NCBI GenBank assembly: GCA_003249645.1
Contig: QKIH01000044.1
Coordinates: 38,051 to 102,050, forward strand
Source of the DNA: Desulfobulbaceae bacterium
Lineage (GTDB): Bacteria; Desulfobacterota; Desulfobulbia; Desulfobulbales; Desulfocapsaceae
DNA length: 64,000 nt
Direction: 5' to 3'
A program made the position numbers and the translations under genes. The stretch's first letter is position 1. Each line of letters starts with the position of its first letter. Positions 25,788 to 34,454 of this stretch are shown here, piece by piece. A model generated the notes under the pieces. The model saw only the letters and a program-made list of their open reading frames with translations. It was not told the DNA's origin and did no database searches.

Positions 25788-27317
25788 CTAGAATTTCGTT
25801 TTCTTCCAGTTCCGGACAAATTCTATCAGTGTTCGGACGCTGTTTCCTGACGGGCCTTTCGGTATATAGCTTTTTTTTGTGAAATCCCAGGCCGTGCCGG
25901 CAATATCCAAATGCGCCCACGGGGTATCTTCAATAAATTTTTCGAGATAACAGGCTGCTGTAATACTTCCCCCTTCCCTTCCACCGACATTCTTCACATC
26001 GGCAACATCTGATTCAAGCTGCTTGGCATAATCTTTACTGAGTGGAAGTCTCCACATCGGTTCGCCGCAAGTTTCACCTGATTGGTACAACATTTCTGCC
26101 AGCTTGTCATTGTTGCTGAACAACCCGGTATTATGGTGTCCAAGTGCGACGATAACCGCACCGGTTAACGTCGCCAGATCAATTATGCAATCCGGCTCAT
26201 AGTGCTTATTTCCATAGGCAAGGGCATCAGCCAGGATCAATCGTCCCTCGGCGTCAGTATTTATCACTTCAGATGTAAGACCATTATAATGTGTGATAAT
26301 ATCGCCTGGCTTAGTTGCTGTTCCGCTCATCATGTTGTCGGTTGAGGGCACAATTCCAACCACACGTACAGCCGGTTTTTCTTTTGCAATAGCTCGCATG
26401 CTCGCCAATACTGCCGCACCACCGCACATATCGTATTTCATGTCCTGCATGCCTGCCGCCGGTTTCAGACTTACCCCGCCGCTGTCAAAGGTCAGTCCTT
26501 TACCAACAAACATAATGGTCTGAGTATATTTAGCCGGTTTATAATCAAGCACTATCATTTTCGGCGGATCCTGAGATCCTGCATTAACAGCGAGAATCCC
26601 GCCCATTTTCATAGACTGGAGCTTCTTTTTATCAAAAACAGTACACTCTATTCCGGTTTCAGCAGCAACATCCACCGCGTATTGAGCAAATTGTTCGGGG
26701 GTCCATAAATTCCCGGGCTCATTTGCCATGTCTCTCGCATCCATCACCGAAACAGCACTGTTTTCACCTTTCGTCACACCGTTTTTTATTTGAGCAAAAT
26801 GATCCTGACCGTAAAATTTCAGTTTTTGCAGTTCTTTTTCCACCTTTTCGGCATCCGGCTTTTTGTATTTATCAAATCTGTAACTGCCCATAATAATACC
26901 TTCTGCCAGTGTCTGAACCGCCAATTCCTTTTCAGTCTCATCGATGGTGTCAGCAAAAACTGCAATAGATTCAGCTTTCACTCCTTTTGCTTTTTGAGCC
27001 ACTTTCCCGCCGAGGTCACGATATTTCTCTGCTAGCTGTACCGTGCTTTCTTTTCCATCTTTATCACCGCCGCCAACAAAGCAAATTCTTGAAACACCAT
27101 ATTTTTTCAGTTCGCGGTGTTCCTGTGCATAAACAAGATGAGCCTGTCCCGATTTACCTTCGAAATCACCAAGCTTAGCCACTGTTTTCAAATATGTCTT
27201 GCCGATTTCCGGAAGAATAATTTTTTTATTTTTATTCTGGTAAACAAAAACAACTGCAACATCGCCTTGAAACTTCGTTTCATCCCCTTTTGAAACTGTA
27301 ACCTGAATTGGTTTCAT
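25788..27317 (-). CDS. pepA: Leucyl aminopeptidase (M17)
   Basis: A 509-residue peptidase. The C-terminal catalytic domain carries the M17 signature NTDAEGRL and the metal-binding KGLTFDSGG segment. It removes N-terminal amino acids from peptides in the cytoplasm using two metal ions. The longest frame begins at 27350, but AGGAAGA precedes the ATG at 27317 at good spacing, giving MKPIQVTVSKGDE. It is monocistronic. Confidence 0.95.
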   Translation of the reverse strand: MKPIQVTVSKGDETKFQGDVAVVFVYQNKNKKIILPEIGKTYLKTVAKLGDFEGKSGQAHLVYAQEHRELKKYGVSRICFVGGGDKDGKESTVQLAEKYRDLGGKVAQKAKGVKAESIAVFADTIDETEKELAVQTLAEGIIMGSYRFDKYKKPDAEKVEKELQKLKFYGQDHFAQIKNGVTKGENSAVSVMDARDMANEPGNLWTPEQFAQYAVDVAAETGIECTVFDKKKLQSMKMGGILAVNAGSQDPPKMIVLDYKPAKYTQTIMFVGKGLTFDSGGVSLKPAAGMQDMKYDMCGGAAVLASMRAIAKEKPAVRVVGIVPSTDNMMSGTATKPGDIITHYNGLTSEVINTDAEGRLILADALAYGNKHYEPDCIIDLATLTGAVIVALGHHNTGLFSNNDKLAEMLYQSGETCGEPMWRLPLSKDYAKQLESDVADVKNVGGREGGSITAACYLEKFIEDTPWAHLDIAGTAWDFTKKSYIPKGPSGNSVRTLIEFVRNWKKTKF

Positions 27318-27447
27318 AATCGTCTTCCTGTTTGGTATTATGTTGATCAACTGTACAAGTTTTTATATCATGATTATAAATCAATAAATGATTTCGATAA
27401 ACTATGTATACTCCATTTGATTTTTCAACTCTTTTTGCTCTCGATAT

Positions 27448-28500
27448 ATGGAAATTCATGTCTTAAACACTTTTATTTCTGCTGTTCTGCTTGCGATTGT
27501 TGTCTCCGCTCTCTGTTCTGTCTGCGAAGCCGCTCTCTATTCAATCACAACCAGCCAGGTGGAAATGCTGAAAAAGCAGGGTCATTCATCAGCGGATATT
27601 TTAACCGGTCTGCAACGCGATATTGATGAACCCATCACGGCAATCCTTACGCTTAACACCATAGCCAACACTGTTGGTGCAGCCATCGCCGGAGCGATGG
27701 CTGCAAAAATTTTCGGCGATAATAACGTTATCTGGTTTTCTGGAATATTTACTTTCACCATTCTCCTTTTTTCGGAAATTCTGCCCAAAACTATTGGTGT
27801 TTCATTTGCTCCGAAAATTGCTCCGTTTGTAGCCTATCCACTTTACTACCTCATCAAGATTTTCAAACCGATCATCAAGCTGTTCAGGATGATCACAAGA
27901 CTTATCCCCCCGCCGCAGAACGGCACGAATATTTCCGCTGCCGAATTGCAGACGATTGCAGCACTCTCTTTACAATCCGGGGAGATCGAAGCTGATCAAG
28001 AAGCTGTTATAAATAACATCATTGAGTTGAAGAATAAGATAGCCCGTGATGTAATGACGCCGAGAACAGTCACTTTTTCGGTTGACCAGAACATGACTAT
28101 TAATGACATGATGCAGTCACAGACCAAACTGATCAGTCATAGCAGAATTCCCGTATATAATGGTGAACCTGATAACGTTAAGGGAATTATCATGCGCCGG
28201 GATATCCTTCTCGCCGCCGCTGAAAACAACAAGAATATGAAATTAGCCCAGCTCGTCAAACCTGTGCATTTTGTTCCTGAAACAGCTCCTCTAAACCGCA
28301 TTCTAGTTGATTTTTTCGAGCGCAAACAACACCTGTTTGTTGTTGTTGATGAATACGGCTCTGTAACCGGCGTAATTTCAATGGAAGATATAATCGAAGA
28401 GATTGTCGGTCGTGAGATTATGGACGAAACAGATAAGGCCACCGACATGCGCGAACTTGCCAGAAGACAAAATATTATTTTTCGTCAGCGAAAAATCTGA
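27448..28500 (+). CDS. CNNM/DUF21 membrane protein with CBS pair
   Basis: A 350-residue protein. The N-terminal DUF21 domain has about four hydrophobic segments (1-20, 60-80, 92-110, 120-140), followed by a tandem CBS pair (about 195-330, with DVMTPRT and VVDEYGSVTGVISMEDIIEEIVG). Members are linked to Mg2+/Co2+ export or resistance. The C-terminal CorC_HlyC domain of longer relatives is missing; the protein ends 20 residues after the CBS pair. mgtE lies nearby on the other strand, which fits a magnesium role but does not prove it. Confidence 0.88.
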   Translation: MEIHVLNTFISAVLLAIVVSALCSVCEAALYSITTSQVEMLKKQGHSSADILTGLQRDIDEPITAILTLNTIANTVGAAIAGAMAAKIFGDNNVIWFSGIFTFTILLFSEILPKTIGVSFAPKIAPFVAYPLYYLIKIFKPIIKLFRMITRLIPPPQNGTNISAAELQTIAALSLQSGEIEADQEAVINNIIELKNKIARDVMTPRTVTFSVDQNMTINDMMQSQTKLISHSRIPVYNGEPDNVKGIIMRRDILLAAAENNKNMKLAQLVKPVHFVPETAPLNRILVDFFERKQHLFVVVDEYGSVTGVISMEDIIEEIVGREIMDETDKATDMRELARRQNIIFRQRKI

Positions 28501-28529
28501 TTGTTATTAACAAAAAGTTTCAGAAACAG

Positions 28530-28555
28530 GGTTAGTTTGCGTTTCCAGACTAACC
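28530..28555. terminator. Hairpin between convergent genes
   Basis: A 10-bp stem (GGTTAGTTTG with CAGACTAACC, one G-T pair) and a 6-base loop between the CNNM gene and the DegS-like gene. It lacks a T tract, so it may serve as transcript-end structure instead of a classical terminator. Confidence 0.5.
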
Positions 28556-28603
28556 AACTTCGCTCTCCATCAAAGTCTGAATCATAAACGTTTTAAAATC
28601 GTT

Positions 28604-29710
28604 TTAATTAACTGCAGTTAAACGTAATTTTATTGAGACCGGATCATTATTTCTTATGATGTTGAGTATAACTTCGTTCCCTGGCCGGTGCTGATCCAAT
28701 ACATCGCGAAAATCATCATAGGTCTTCGTTTCTTTTCCATCAACACCAACTATAATATCGCCAAGCAGAATGTCGCCGCGATATTGGGTTGTTGGTTTTA
28801 AGCCTGCCTGGTCCGCCGGGCTTCCTGATTCTACTCCTAAAATTAGAATACCTTCCAGACCCAGCTGTCTTGCAACCCGCTCATCTGCCAGTTGCGCACC
28901 AATACCTGCACGTATTAGTCTGCCGTTTTTGATAAGCTGTGGAATAACCTTATTGACTTCATCCACTGGTACTGCAAAGCCGATCCCGGCATAAGCGCCT
29001 GAAGGACTTTGAATTGCGGTATTCACTCCGATCAATCTTCCTGCTGAATCAAGCAACGGTCCGCCTGAATTTCCAGGATTAATCGCCGCGTCAGTCTGGA
29101 TCATCCCTTTGATTGTTCTGCCGGTAACTGCCTGTATTTCACGACCAAGAGCAGAAATAATGCCTGATGTCATTGTATGATCAAGCCCGAACGGGTTTCC
29201 GATTGCATAAACCTTTTGTCCAACCATCAGATTATATGCCTCACCGACAGGGATAGGCTTTATAAGCGATGTCGGAGCATCAATCTGCAGAACAGCTAGA
29301 TCCTTATCTGGAGCAGCACCAACTAGCACGCCCTTGTACTTGCTGTGGTCGGCCATTGTGACCTCTATCAGATTGGCATCGCTGATGACGTGATAATTGG
29401 TAACTATACGACCATACTTATCCCAGACGAACCCTGAGCCAACCCCTTGTGGAATTTCGAATGCATTGAGAGAAAACCAGTTTCTTTGAAGCGCGATGCT
29501 TGTGATATACACAACTGAGTCTTCTGTTGTTCTGAATACCTCGATACTGTTTTTTTCGTCTTCTGCCAGATCCCCCCTGGCGGTCACTGCTCGGGGCTCA
29601 GCTCCTATCCTGAAAACTCTTGACGCCTGATTGTAATAAAAAAGGCCAAGCAGAACCAATACAACAAGTATTGCCAGCGGTACTATTCTGTTTTTCTTGT
29701 TATTCGGCAA
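28604..29710 (-). CDS. Membrane-anchored DegS/HtrA-like serine protease
   Basis: A 368-residue protein: one N-terminal membrane helix (about 9-27) placing the rest in the periplasm, a trypsin-like domain with the triad His107 (TNYHVI), Asp137 (DKDLAV) and Ser215 (GNSGGP), and one PDZ domain (about 270-365). One PDZ and an uncleaved anchor match DegS; DegP has two PDZ domains and a cleavable signal. Whether it cleaves an anti-sigma factor here is unknown; no rseA is present. The preceding mgtE gene ends 12 bases upstream. Confidence 0.9.
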   Translation of the reverse strand: MPNNKKNRIVPLAILVVLVLLGLFYYNQASRVFRIGAEPRAVTARGDLAEDEKNSIEVFRTTEDSVVYITSIALQRNWFSLNAFEIPQGVGSGFVWDKYGRIVTNYHVISDANLIEVTMADHSKYKGVLVGAAPDKDLAVLQIDAPTSLIKPIPVGEAYNLMVGQKVYAIGNPFGLDHTMTSGIISALGREIQAVTGRTIKGMIQTDAAINPGNSGGPLLDSAGRLIGVNTAIQSPSGAYAGIGFAVPVDEVNKVIPQLIKNGRLIRAGIGAQLADERVARQLGLEGILILGVESGSPADQAGLKPTTQYRGDILLGDIIVGVDGKETKTYDDFRDVLDQHRPGNEVILNIIRNNDPVSIKLRLTAVN

Positions 29711-29722
29711 TGACTCACCTGC

Positions 29723-31111
29723 TTAGAGATGGAGAAATATCTTTGCAACGGAGAAATAGAGCAATACACCGAGAATATCGATCGATGTCGTAACAAACGG
29801 TCCTGTAGCAACAGCAGCGTCAATATCGAAACGTTTAAGTATCAGAGGAATGAACGACCCGACGGTTGCCGCCATAACCATGCTTGAAAAGACCGAAACT
29901 CCGACAACCAGGCCTAGCAGCTTTGGCTCGGCAAAGCCAAATGACGCCACAATACCGAGGAATGTGCCGTATAGGACACCCAATATGATTCCAACTCTCG
30001 TTTCTTTGAAAACGACCCTGAAAAACTCGTTCATATTGACCCGTCCGGTTGCAATACCGCGAACAATAATGGTCGATGATTGGGTGGCAATATTTCCCCC
30101 CATACCCATTACAACAGGGATAAATGAAGCAAGAGCGAGGACTTTTGAGAGTTCTTCCTCAAACGCGCCGATTATAAACATGGCCATAATACCACCAAGC
30201 CACGATGCAAAAAGCCATGGGGCACGAAGCATCGCGTTTTCACGGGTCGACTTCAGGAGAATTTCGCGATCTTTACCGGCACCTGCCATCTGGAGGAATT
30301 CCTCTGTAGCCTCTTCCCGTATTACATCAATAATATCGTCAACGGTTACAATACCCACAAGATTGTAATTTGAATCAACGACAGGCACAGCGAGGATGTT
30401 ATATTTTGAAACTACGTGGGCAACCTCGCCCTGTTCTGTATCCGTGTTGACTGAAATAACATTGGGGTTCATAATGTTTTTCAGCTTTCTTTCCGGCGGG
30501 TGCATCAGAAGTTCACGCAAACTGACTACCCCTGCAAGCTTATTGTCTCCATAGGTAATATAGAGATAAAAAACCATTTCCTTTTCTTCGCTTCTTTTTT
30601 GAATTGATGAAATCGCCTGTCCACAGGTGAGCTCTTCATCAAGACACATAAAATCAGGGGACATAATACCCCCTGCGCTTTCAGGATCGTATTGCAGGAG
30701 TTCTTCCACTTCCTCACGATCTTTCTTTGCCATGTTTTCACTGATCTCGGCAGCCATTTCTTCCGGCAGCGCTTCAAGGAGATCGGCAGCATCATCTGAA
30801 GGCATTCCGGCTATGATATCTGCAACATATTGCGGTGCAAGATTTGAAACCAGTTCAACCATAATCGATTCGTCGAGTTCACTGAGGAATTCACCGACAA
30901 ATTCAGACTGTGCAATTATATTGAATACATTGCTTCTTTCATCTTCGCTCAGATGCCTGAACACCCAGGCCATATCTGCCGCGTGTGTCTTGGAAATGAG
31001 TTTCATCAGGTTTTCTATGGCTCCGCGACGATTCAGTCTTCGAACCATATCGAGAAGCACCATGCCCTCATTGCCTATCAACTCTCTTTTTGTATTTTCT
31101 TCCAATGCCAT
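29723..31111 (-). CDS. mgtE: Magnesium transporter MgtE
   Basis: A 462-residue protein with an N-terminal MgtE_N helical domain (about 10-135), two CBS domains (about 140-265) and about five C-terminal membrane helices (about 290-460) containing GGNIATQSST and AATVGSFIPLILKRF. Acidic residues in the N and CBS domains normally bind Mg2+ and close the channel when Mg2+ is ample. The upstream region has a nested inverted repeat (31142-31206) but no recognisable M-box. It is co-directional with the protease gene after it. Confidence 0.95.
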   Translation of the reverse strand: MALEENTKRELIGNEGMVLLDMVRRLNRRGAIENLMKLISKTHAADMAWVFRHLSEDERSNVFNIIAQSEFVGEFLSELDESIMVELVSNLAPQYVADIIAGMPSDDAADLLEALPEEMAAEISENMAKKDREEVEELLQYDPESAGGIMSPDFMCLDEELTCGQAISSIQKRSEEKEMVFYLYITYGDNKLAGVVSLRELLMHPPERKLKNIMNPNVISVNTDTEQGEVAHVVSKYNILAVPVVDSNYNLVGIVTVDDIIDVIREEATEEFLQMAGAGKDREILLKSTRENAMLRAPWLFASWLGGIMAMFIIGAFEEELSKVLALASFIPVVMGMGGNIATQSSTIIVRGIATGRVNMNEFFRVVFKETRVGIILGVLYGTFLGIVASFGFAEPKLLGLVVGVSVFSSMVMAATVGSFIPLILKRFDIDAAVATGPFVTTSIDILGVLLYFSVAKIFLHL

Positions 31112-31141
31112 ATTACACCCGTAGCGCGTTGAAAATGAGCA

Positions 31142-31206
31142 ACGTATCTATTATAGTTAAGTTAAATCAGTGACCACTAAACTTAACCTGCACACAATAG
31201 ATACGT
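31142..31206. repeat. Nested inverted repeat between mgtE and TPR-methyltransferase
   Basis: Outer arms ACGTATCTATT (31142-31152) and AATAGATACGT (31196-31206) are perfect 11-base complements. Inner arms GTTAAGTT (31156-31163) and AACTTAAC (31180-31187) are perfect 8-base complements. The core contains the palindrome-like AGTGACCACT. The internal gaps are 3 bases on the left and 8 on the right. It lies in the divergent promoter region of two genes and could be a regulatory RNA structure, an operator pair or a small relic repeat. There is no T tract. Confidence 0.8.
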
Positions 31207-31240
31207 CAATTTCATTTTTTTTCTACACCTTTACCCTGTT

Positions 31241-32452
31241 ATGCCAGAACAAAACACCCGATCTCAATCCCCTGAAGAGCTTTTCAACCAGGCAATATCC
31301 CTGCACGAACAAGGCAGCCTGCAAGACGCCATCTCTCTTTACCAAGAGCTGTTGATTCATTTTCCTTCTGCGGTACTGCTTCATCAGAACATAGCACTGG
31401 CATTTTCTGACTCAGGCAATTACCAGACAGCTCACAATCATTTTCAAAAAGCGGCCGAACTTTCTCCTGAAGAGCCTTCGGTGCAATTCAGCCTTGCCTA
31501 TAGTTACAAAAATATTGGTGAGCTGCAGCAGGCAGCTGAAATTTATCAGTCATTACTCCAATCCGACGAAGCTCAGCCTGAGATTCTGTATAATCTTGGA
31601 AACTGCTATAAAGATCTTGGCAATAATGAATCGGCAATTTCATCTTACCGTAAAGTTCTCTCGCTTGTTCCGAATCACAAATCTGCAATCAACAACCTTG
31701 CCTTTATGTTGCACAAAGAGAATCAGCTAGAAGATGCCATAGACTGTTACAAGTTGTTATTAGAAATTGATTCGGAAAATATTTCTGCTAGGTATATTCT
31801 CTCTGTCTTAACAGGGTCTGACGAAATTGATTGTCCGCCGGACACCTACATACAGGAGGTTTTCGACAGTTATTCAGATCATTATGACAAAAGTCTTGTT
31901 AAAGACCTTGAATATTGTGTACCGGATAAAATCTTGTCTGCCTTCAATTCTCTAGGCCTTACAACCAGGTTCTCAGATGTGCTCGATTTGGGTTGCGGCT
32001 CAGGTCTTGCTGCCGAGACGCTTTCACATCTTTGTCTTCATTTCACCGGAGTCGATCTTTCTTCTAAAATGCTAGGTTTAGCATCTGATAAAAACATCTA
32101 TAAGGAACTCTACTGCTCACCAATCGAGGAATTTTTAGCTAACAGCGACAAGCAATACGACCTCTTGCTGGCCGCCGATGTTTTTGCCTATTTCGGCAGT
32201 CTTAAAAATGTTTTCAGGAAAGCCCGGCTTGCAGCACACGGCAAATCGATTTTTTCTTTTTCAGCAGAAGTAAACGAAACATATGGCTATTCTGTAAGAA
32301 AGAGCGGCCGATTTGCCCATTCTGTTGACTATATTGAAAAATCCCTTCAGGCTGCTGGCTGGAAATCGATATACACAGAAGAAACCGGTATAAGAAAAGA
32401 ACGCGGCGAATGGATCAACGGAGTTGTTGTTGTGGCAATTCCGGCAGTATAA
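31241..32452 (+). CDS. TPR-repeat SAM-dependent methyltransferase
   Basis: A 403-residue protein. TPR repeats fill about 1-185 (five tandem units of LGNCYKDLGNNESAI type), then a class I methyltransferase with the SAM motif DLGCGSGLAAE near residue 250 and an acidic VDLS strand end. Such fusions modify proteins or small molecules bound by the TPR part; the substrate is not predictable. It is divergent from mgtE across the nested inverted repeat and ends 9 bases from a convergent small gene. No signal peptide. Confidence 0.85.
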   Translation: MPEQNTRSQSPEELFNQAISLHEQGSLQDAISLYQELLIHFPSAVLLHQNIALAFSDSGNYQTAHNHFQKAAELSPEEPSVQFSLAYSYKNIGELQQAAEIYQSLLQSDEAQPEILYNLGNCYKDLGNNESAISSYRKVLSLVPNHKSAINNLAFMLHKENQLEDAIDCYKLLLEIDSENISARYILSVLTGSDEIDCPPDTYIQEVFDSYSDHYDKSLVKDLEYCVPDKILSAFNSLGLTTRFSDVLDLGCGSGLAAETLSHLCLHFTGVDLSSKMLGLASDKNIYKELYCSPIEEFLANSDKQYDLLLAADVFAYFGSLKNVFRKARLAAHGKSIFSFSAEVNETYGYSVRKSGRFAHSVDYIEKSLQAAGWKSIYTEETGIRKERGEWINGVVVVAIPAV

Positions 32453-32461
32453 AACGTATTT

Positions 32462-32665
32462 CTACAGCTCAAAAAAACCTGTCTGCTGCACGATATAGCA
32501 AATAAGCAGACCGATCGCCATTGAAACCAGCCCTAATATTCTAAGCGTGTTAGGGTCCGTTTCACTGAGTTTGGCAAGCCATTCTTTCATGGTTTGCGGG
32601 GCCCCAACATATGGGATACCTTCAAGGATCATGACCATGCCGATAAGCAGTACCAGAAGTTTCAT
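32462..32665 (-). CDS. Small membrane protein, DUF2065 (YjeT-like)
   Basis: A 67-residue protein with two hydrophobic helices (about 2-22 and 43-60) separated by a short loop containing APQTMKEWL. This matches the DUF2065/YjeT family, usually found near hflC or purA in other proteobacteria. The function is unknown. It stands alone between two plus-strand genes. Confidence 0.8.
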   Translation of the reverse strand: MKLLVLLIGMVMILEGIPYVGAPQTMKEWLAKLSETDPNTLRILGLVSMAIGLLICYIVQQTGFFEL

Positions 32666-32839
32666 GTGAATTATGTTAAATAAAAAATTATATGTTGTCT
32701 AACAGGAGTGGTGTTATTATTGCTTTTTACTCCATCACCTAATAGTATGTCGGCAATTATTTGTGATACATTAAATTATCCAGTTTTATCTATACTAAAT
32801 AGATTTTTTTTTACAACACATTCAAACAGGATTAACCGT

Positions 32840-33889
32840 ATGACTACACCGTCAAAATCAAAGTATAGCGAAGCCGGGGTTGATATAGACAAAGGTAATG
32901 CTTTCGTTAATGCCATAAAAAAAACCGTCTCCAGCACCCATGACAAAGGTGTGCTTAATAATATCGGGGGCTTCTCCAGTCACTACGCAATCGATCTTGA
33001 AAAGTTCCCGCAACCAATATTGGTAAATTCCACAGACGGTGTCGGCACCAAGCTCGCTGTCGCCCAGCTCTGCAATCGACATGACACCATTGGTATCGAC
33101 CTTGTTGCCATGTGTGTAAACGACCTTGTCGTCGGCGGCGCCACCCCTCTCTGCTTTCTCGACTATTTTGCTGTCAGCAAACTCGATATCGATACAGCCT
33201 GTCAGGTCGTTGACGGCATTGCTGAAGGTTGTCGTCAGGCAGGCTGCTCACTTGTCGGTGGAGAAACTGCTGAGATGCCGGGGCTGTACCAGGCAAAAGA
33301 TTACGACCTGGCCGGTTTTGTTACCGGTATTGTAAACCGTGATGAAATTATTGACGGTTCCACCATAATTCCGGGTGATACAATTATAGGCCTGGCCTCC
33401 AACGGCCTCCATTCAAACGGTTTTTCTCTTGTTCGAAAAGTTTTTTTTACTGATCTTGGCCTTACGGTTGACACACAAATAGCAGAATTTGGTTCTACTC
33501 TTGGCGAAGAACTCTTAAAGCCAACCAGAATATATGTTAAAAATGTCCTCGAAGTTTTGCGTAACCACTCTATAAAAGGCATGGTTCACAACACCGGTGG
33601 CGGTTTCATTGACAACATCCCAAGAATCCTTCCTGATCAATGCGGTGCTGAAATCGACTGCAACAGCTGGCAAGCACCACCGATCTTTACTTACCTCATG
33701 GAAAAAGGTGCAATTCCCCGTGAAGAAATGTACCGAACCTTTAACATGGGAATCGGTCTGATGGTCATCGTCGAAAAAGAAAAAGCGAAGGAGATTCTCG
33801 ATCTTTTCAATCAACTCGGTGAAACGGCAACTGTTATAGGTACAATAACCGAAAACCCTGCTAAAGAATCAGTAGAGCTTAAGTTCTAG
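32840..33889 (+). CDS. purM: Phosphoribosylformylglycinamidine cyclo-ligase
   Basis: A 349-residue AIR synthetase (purine step 5), ATP-dependent ring closure of FGAM. Family segments: KYSEAGVDIDKGN at the N terminus, STDGVGTKL, MCVNDL, and NTGGGF. The open frame extends back to 32708, but the extra 44 residues do not match the family; ACAGGA eight bases before the ATG at 32840 fixes this start. The fused purD-purE lies 21 kb away, so purine genes are dispersed. Confidence 0.95.
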   Translation: MTTPSKSKYSEAGVDIDKGNAFVNAIKKTVSSTHDKGVLNNIGGFSSHYAIDLEKFPQPILVNSTDGVGTKLAVAQLCNRHDTIGIDLVAMCVNDLVVGGATPLCFLDYFAVSKLDIDTACQVVDGIAEGCRQAGCSLVGGETAEMPGLYQAKDYDLAGFVTGIVNRDEIIDGSTIIPGDTIIGLASNGLHSNGFSLVRKVFFTDLGLTVDTQIAEFGSTLGEELLKPTRIYVKNVLEVLRNHSIKGMVHNTGGGFIDNIPRILPDQCGAEIDCNSWQAPPIFTYLMEKGAIPREEMYRTFNMGIGLMVIVEKEKAKEILDLFNQLGETATVIGTITENPAKESVELKF

Positions 33890-33900
33890 AATACTTATCA

Positions 33901-33935
33901 AGAAGAGGAACTCTTTTTAGACGTTCCTCTTCTTC
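33901..33935. terminator. Hairpin between purM and mogA
   Basis: A perfect 12-bp stem (AAGAAGAGGAAC with GTTCCTCTTCTT) around an 11-base loop in the convergent gap. No good T tract, but position and stem length support a transcript-end role. Confidence 0.65.
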
Positions 33936-33956
33936 ATGCAGGTTCTAACTTCTTAT

Positions 33957-34451
33957 TCAAACCCTGCCGCAATCAGACTGATCGCCAAGCATTTTCTCAA
34001 TTGCATGATCCAGTGTGGACAAGACAGCCCTTAAATTTTCTTCACTCGCTTTTTTTGATCCTGGCAAGTTGATTATAAGGCTTTCTTTTCTGATCCCGGC
34101 CCTTCCCCTTGAAAGACAGGCACGTGGGGTAATTTTCAAACTCTCAAACCGCATAAGCTCGGCAATACCCGGGACTTCTCTTTCAATTACATCAGACATT
34201 GCCTCAGGTGTAACATCCGTCGGGGCCAATCCCGTGCCTCCAGTTGTCAGAACAAGAGGCACTTTCATGTTGTCACAGATATCATTAAGCGTTCTGACAA
34301 TAATCTCCTTATTATCAGGTATAACTTTATAAAACGCTTTCTCATAGCCTTCGTCTTCCAGTAGTGAGATAAGATTCAAACCACTGGTATCCTCTCTTTC
34401 TCCTCGGGACCCTTTGTCACTCATGGTGACCACGGCAAATCTGATTTTCAT
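33957..34451 (-). CDS. mogA: Molybdopterin adenylyltransferase (MogA/MoaB family)
   Basis: A 164-residue protein with the MoCF-biosynthesis signature TTGGTGLAPTDVTPEA and the later LPGSKKA loop. It adenylylates molybdopterin before metal insertion, which anaerobes need for Mo/W enzymes. MogA and MoaB are hard to separate by sequence alone; length and C terminus favour a MogA-type enzyme. It begins 3 bases after the EF-G-like gene ends, so they are probably co-transcribed. Confidence 0.88.
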   Translation of the reverse strand: MKIRFAVVTMSDKGSRGEREDTSGLNLISLLEDEGYEKAFYKVIPDNKEIIVRTLNDICDNMKVPLVLTTGGTGLAPTDVTPEAMSDVIEREVPGIAELMRFESLKITPRACLSRGRAGIRKESLIINLPGSKKASEENLRAVLSTLDHAIEKMLGDQSDCGRV

Positions 34452-34454
34452 GAT

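Noticed and set aside
31112..31240. M-box magnesium riboswitch before mgtE
   Set aside because: The gap is shorter than a typical M-box plus expression platform, and the conserved M-box core was not recognised; only the nested inverted repeat is reported.
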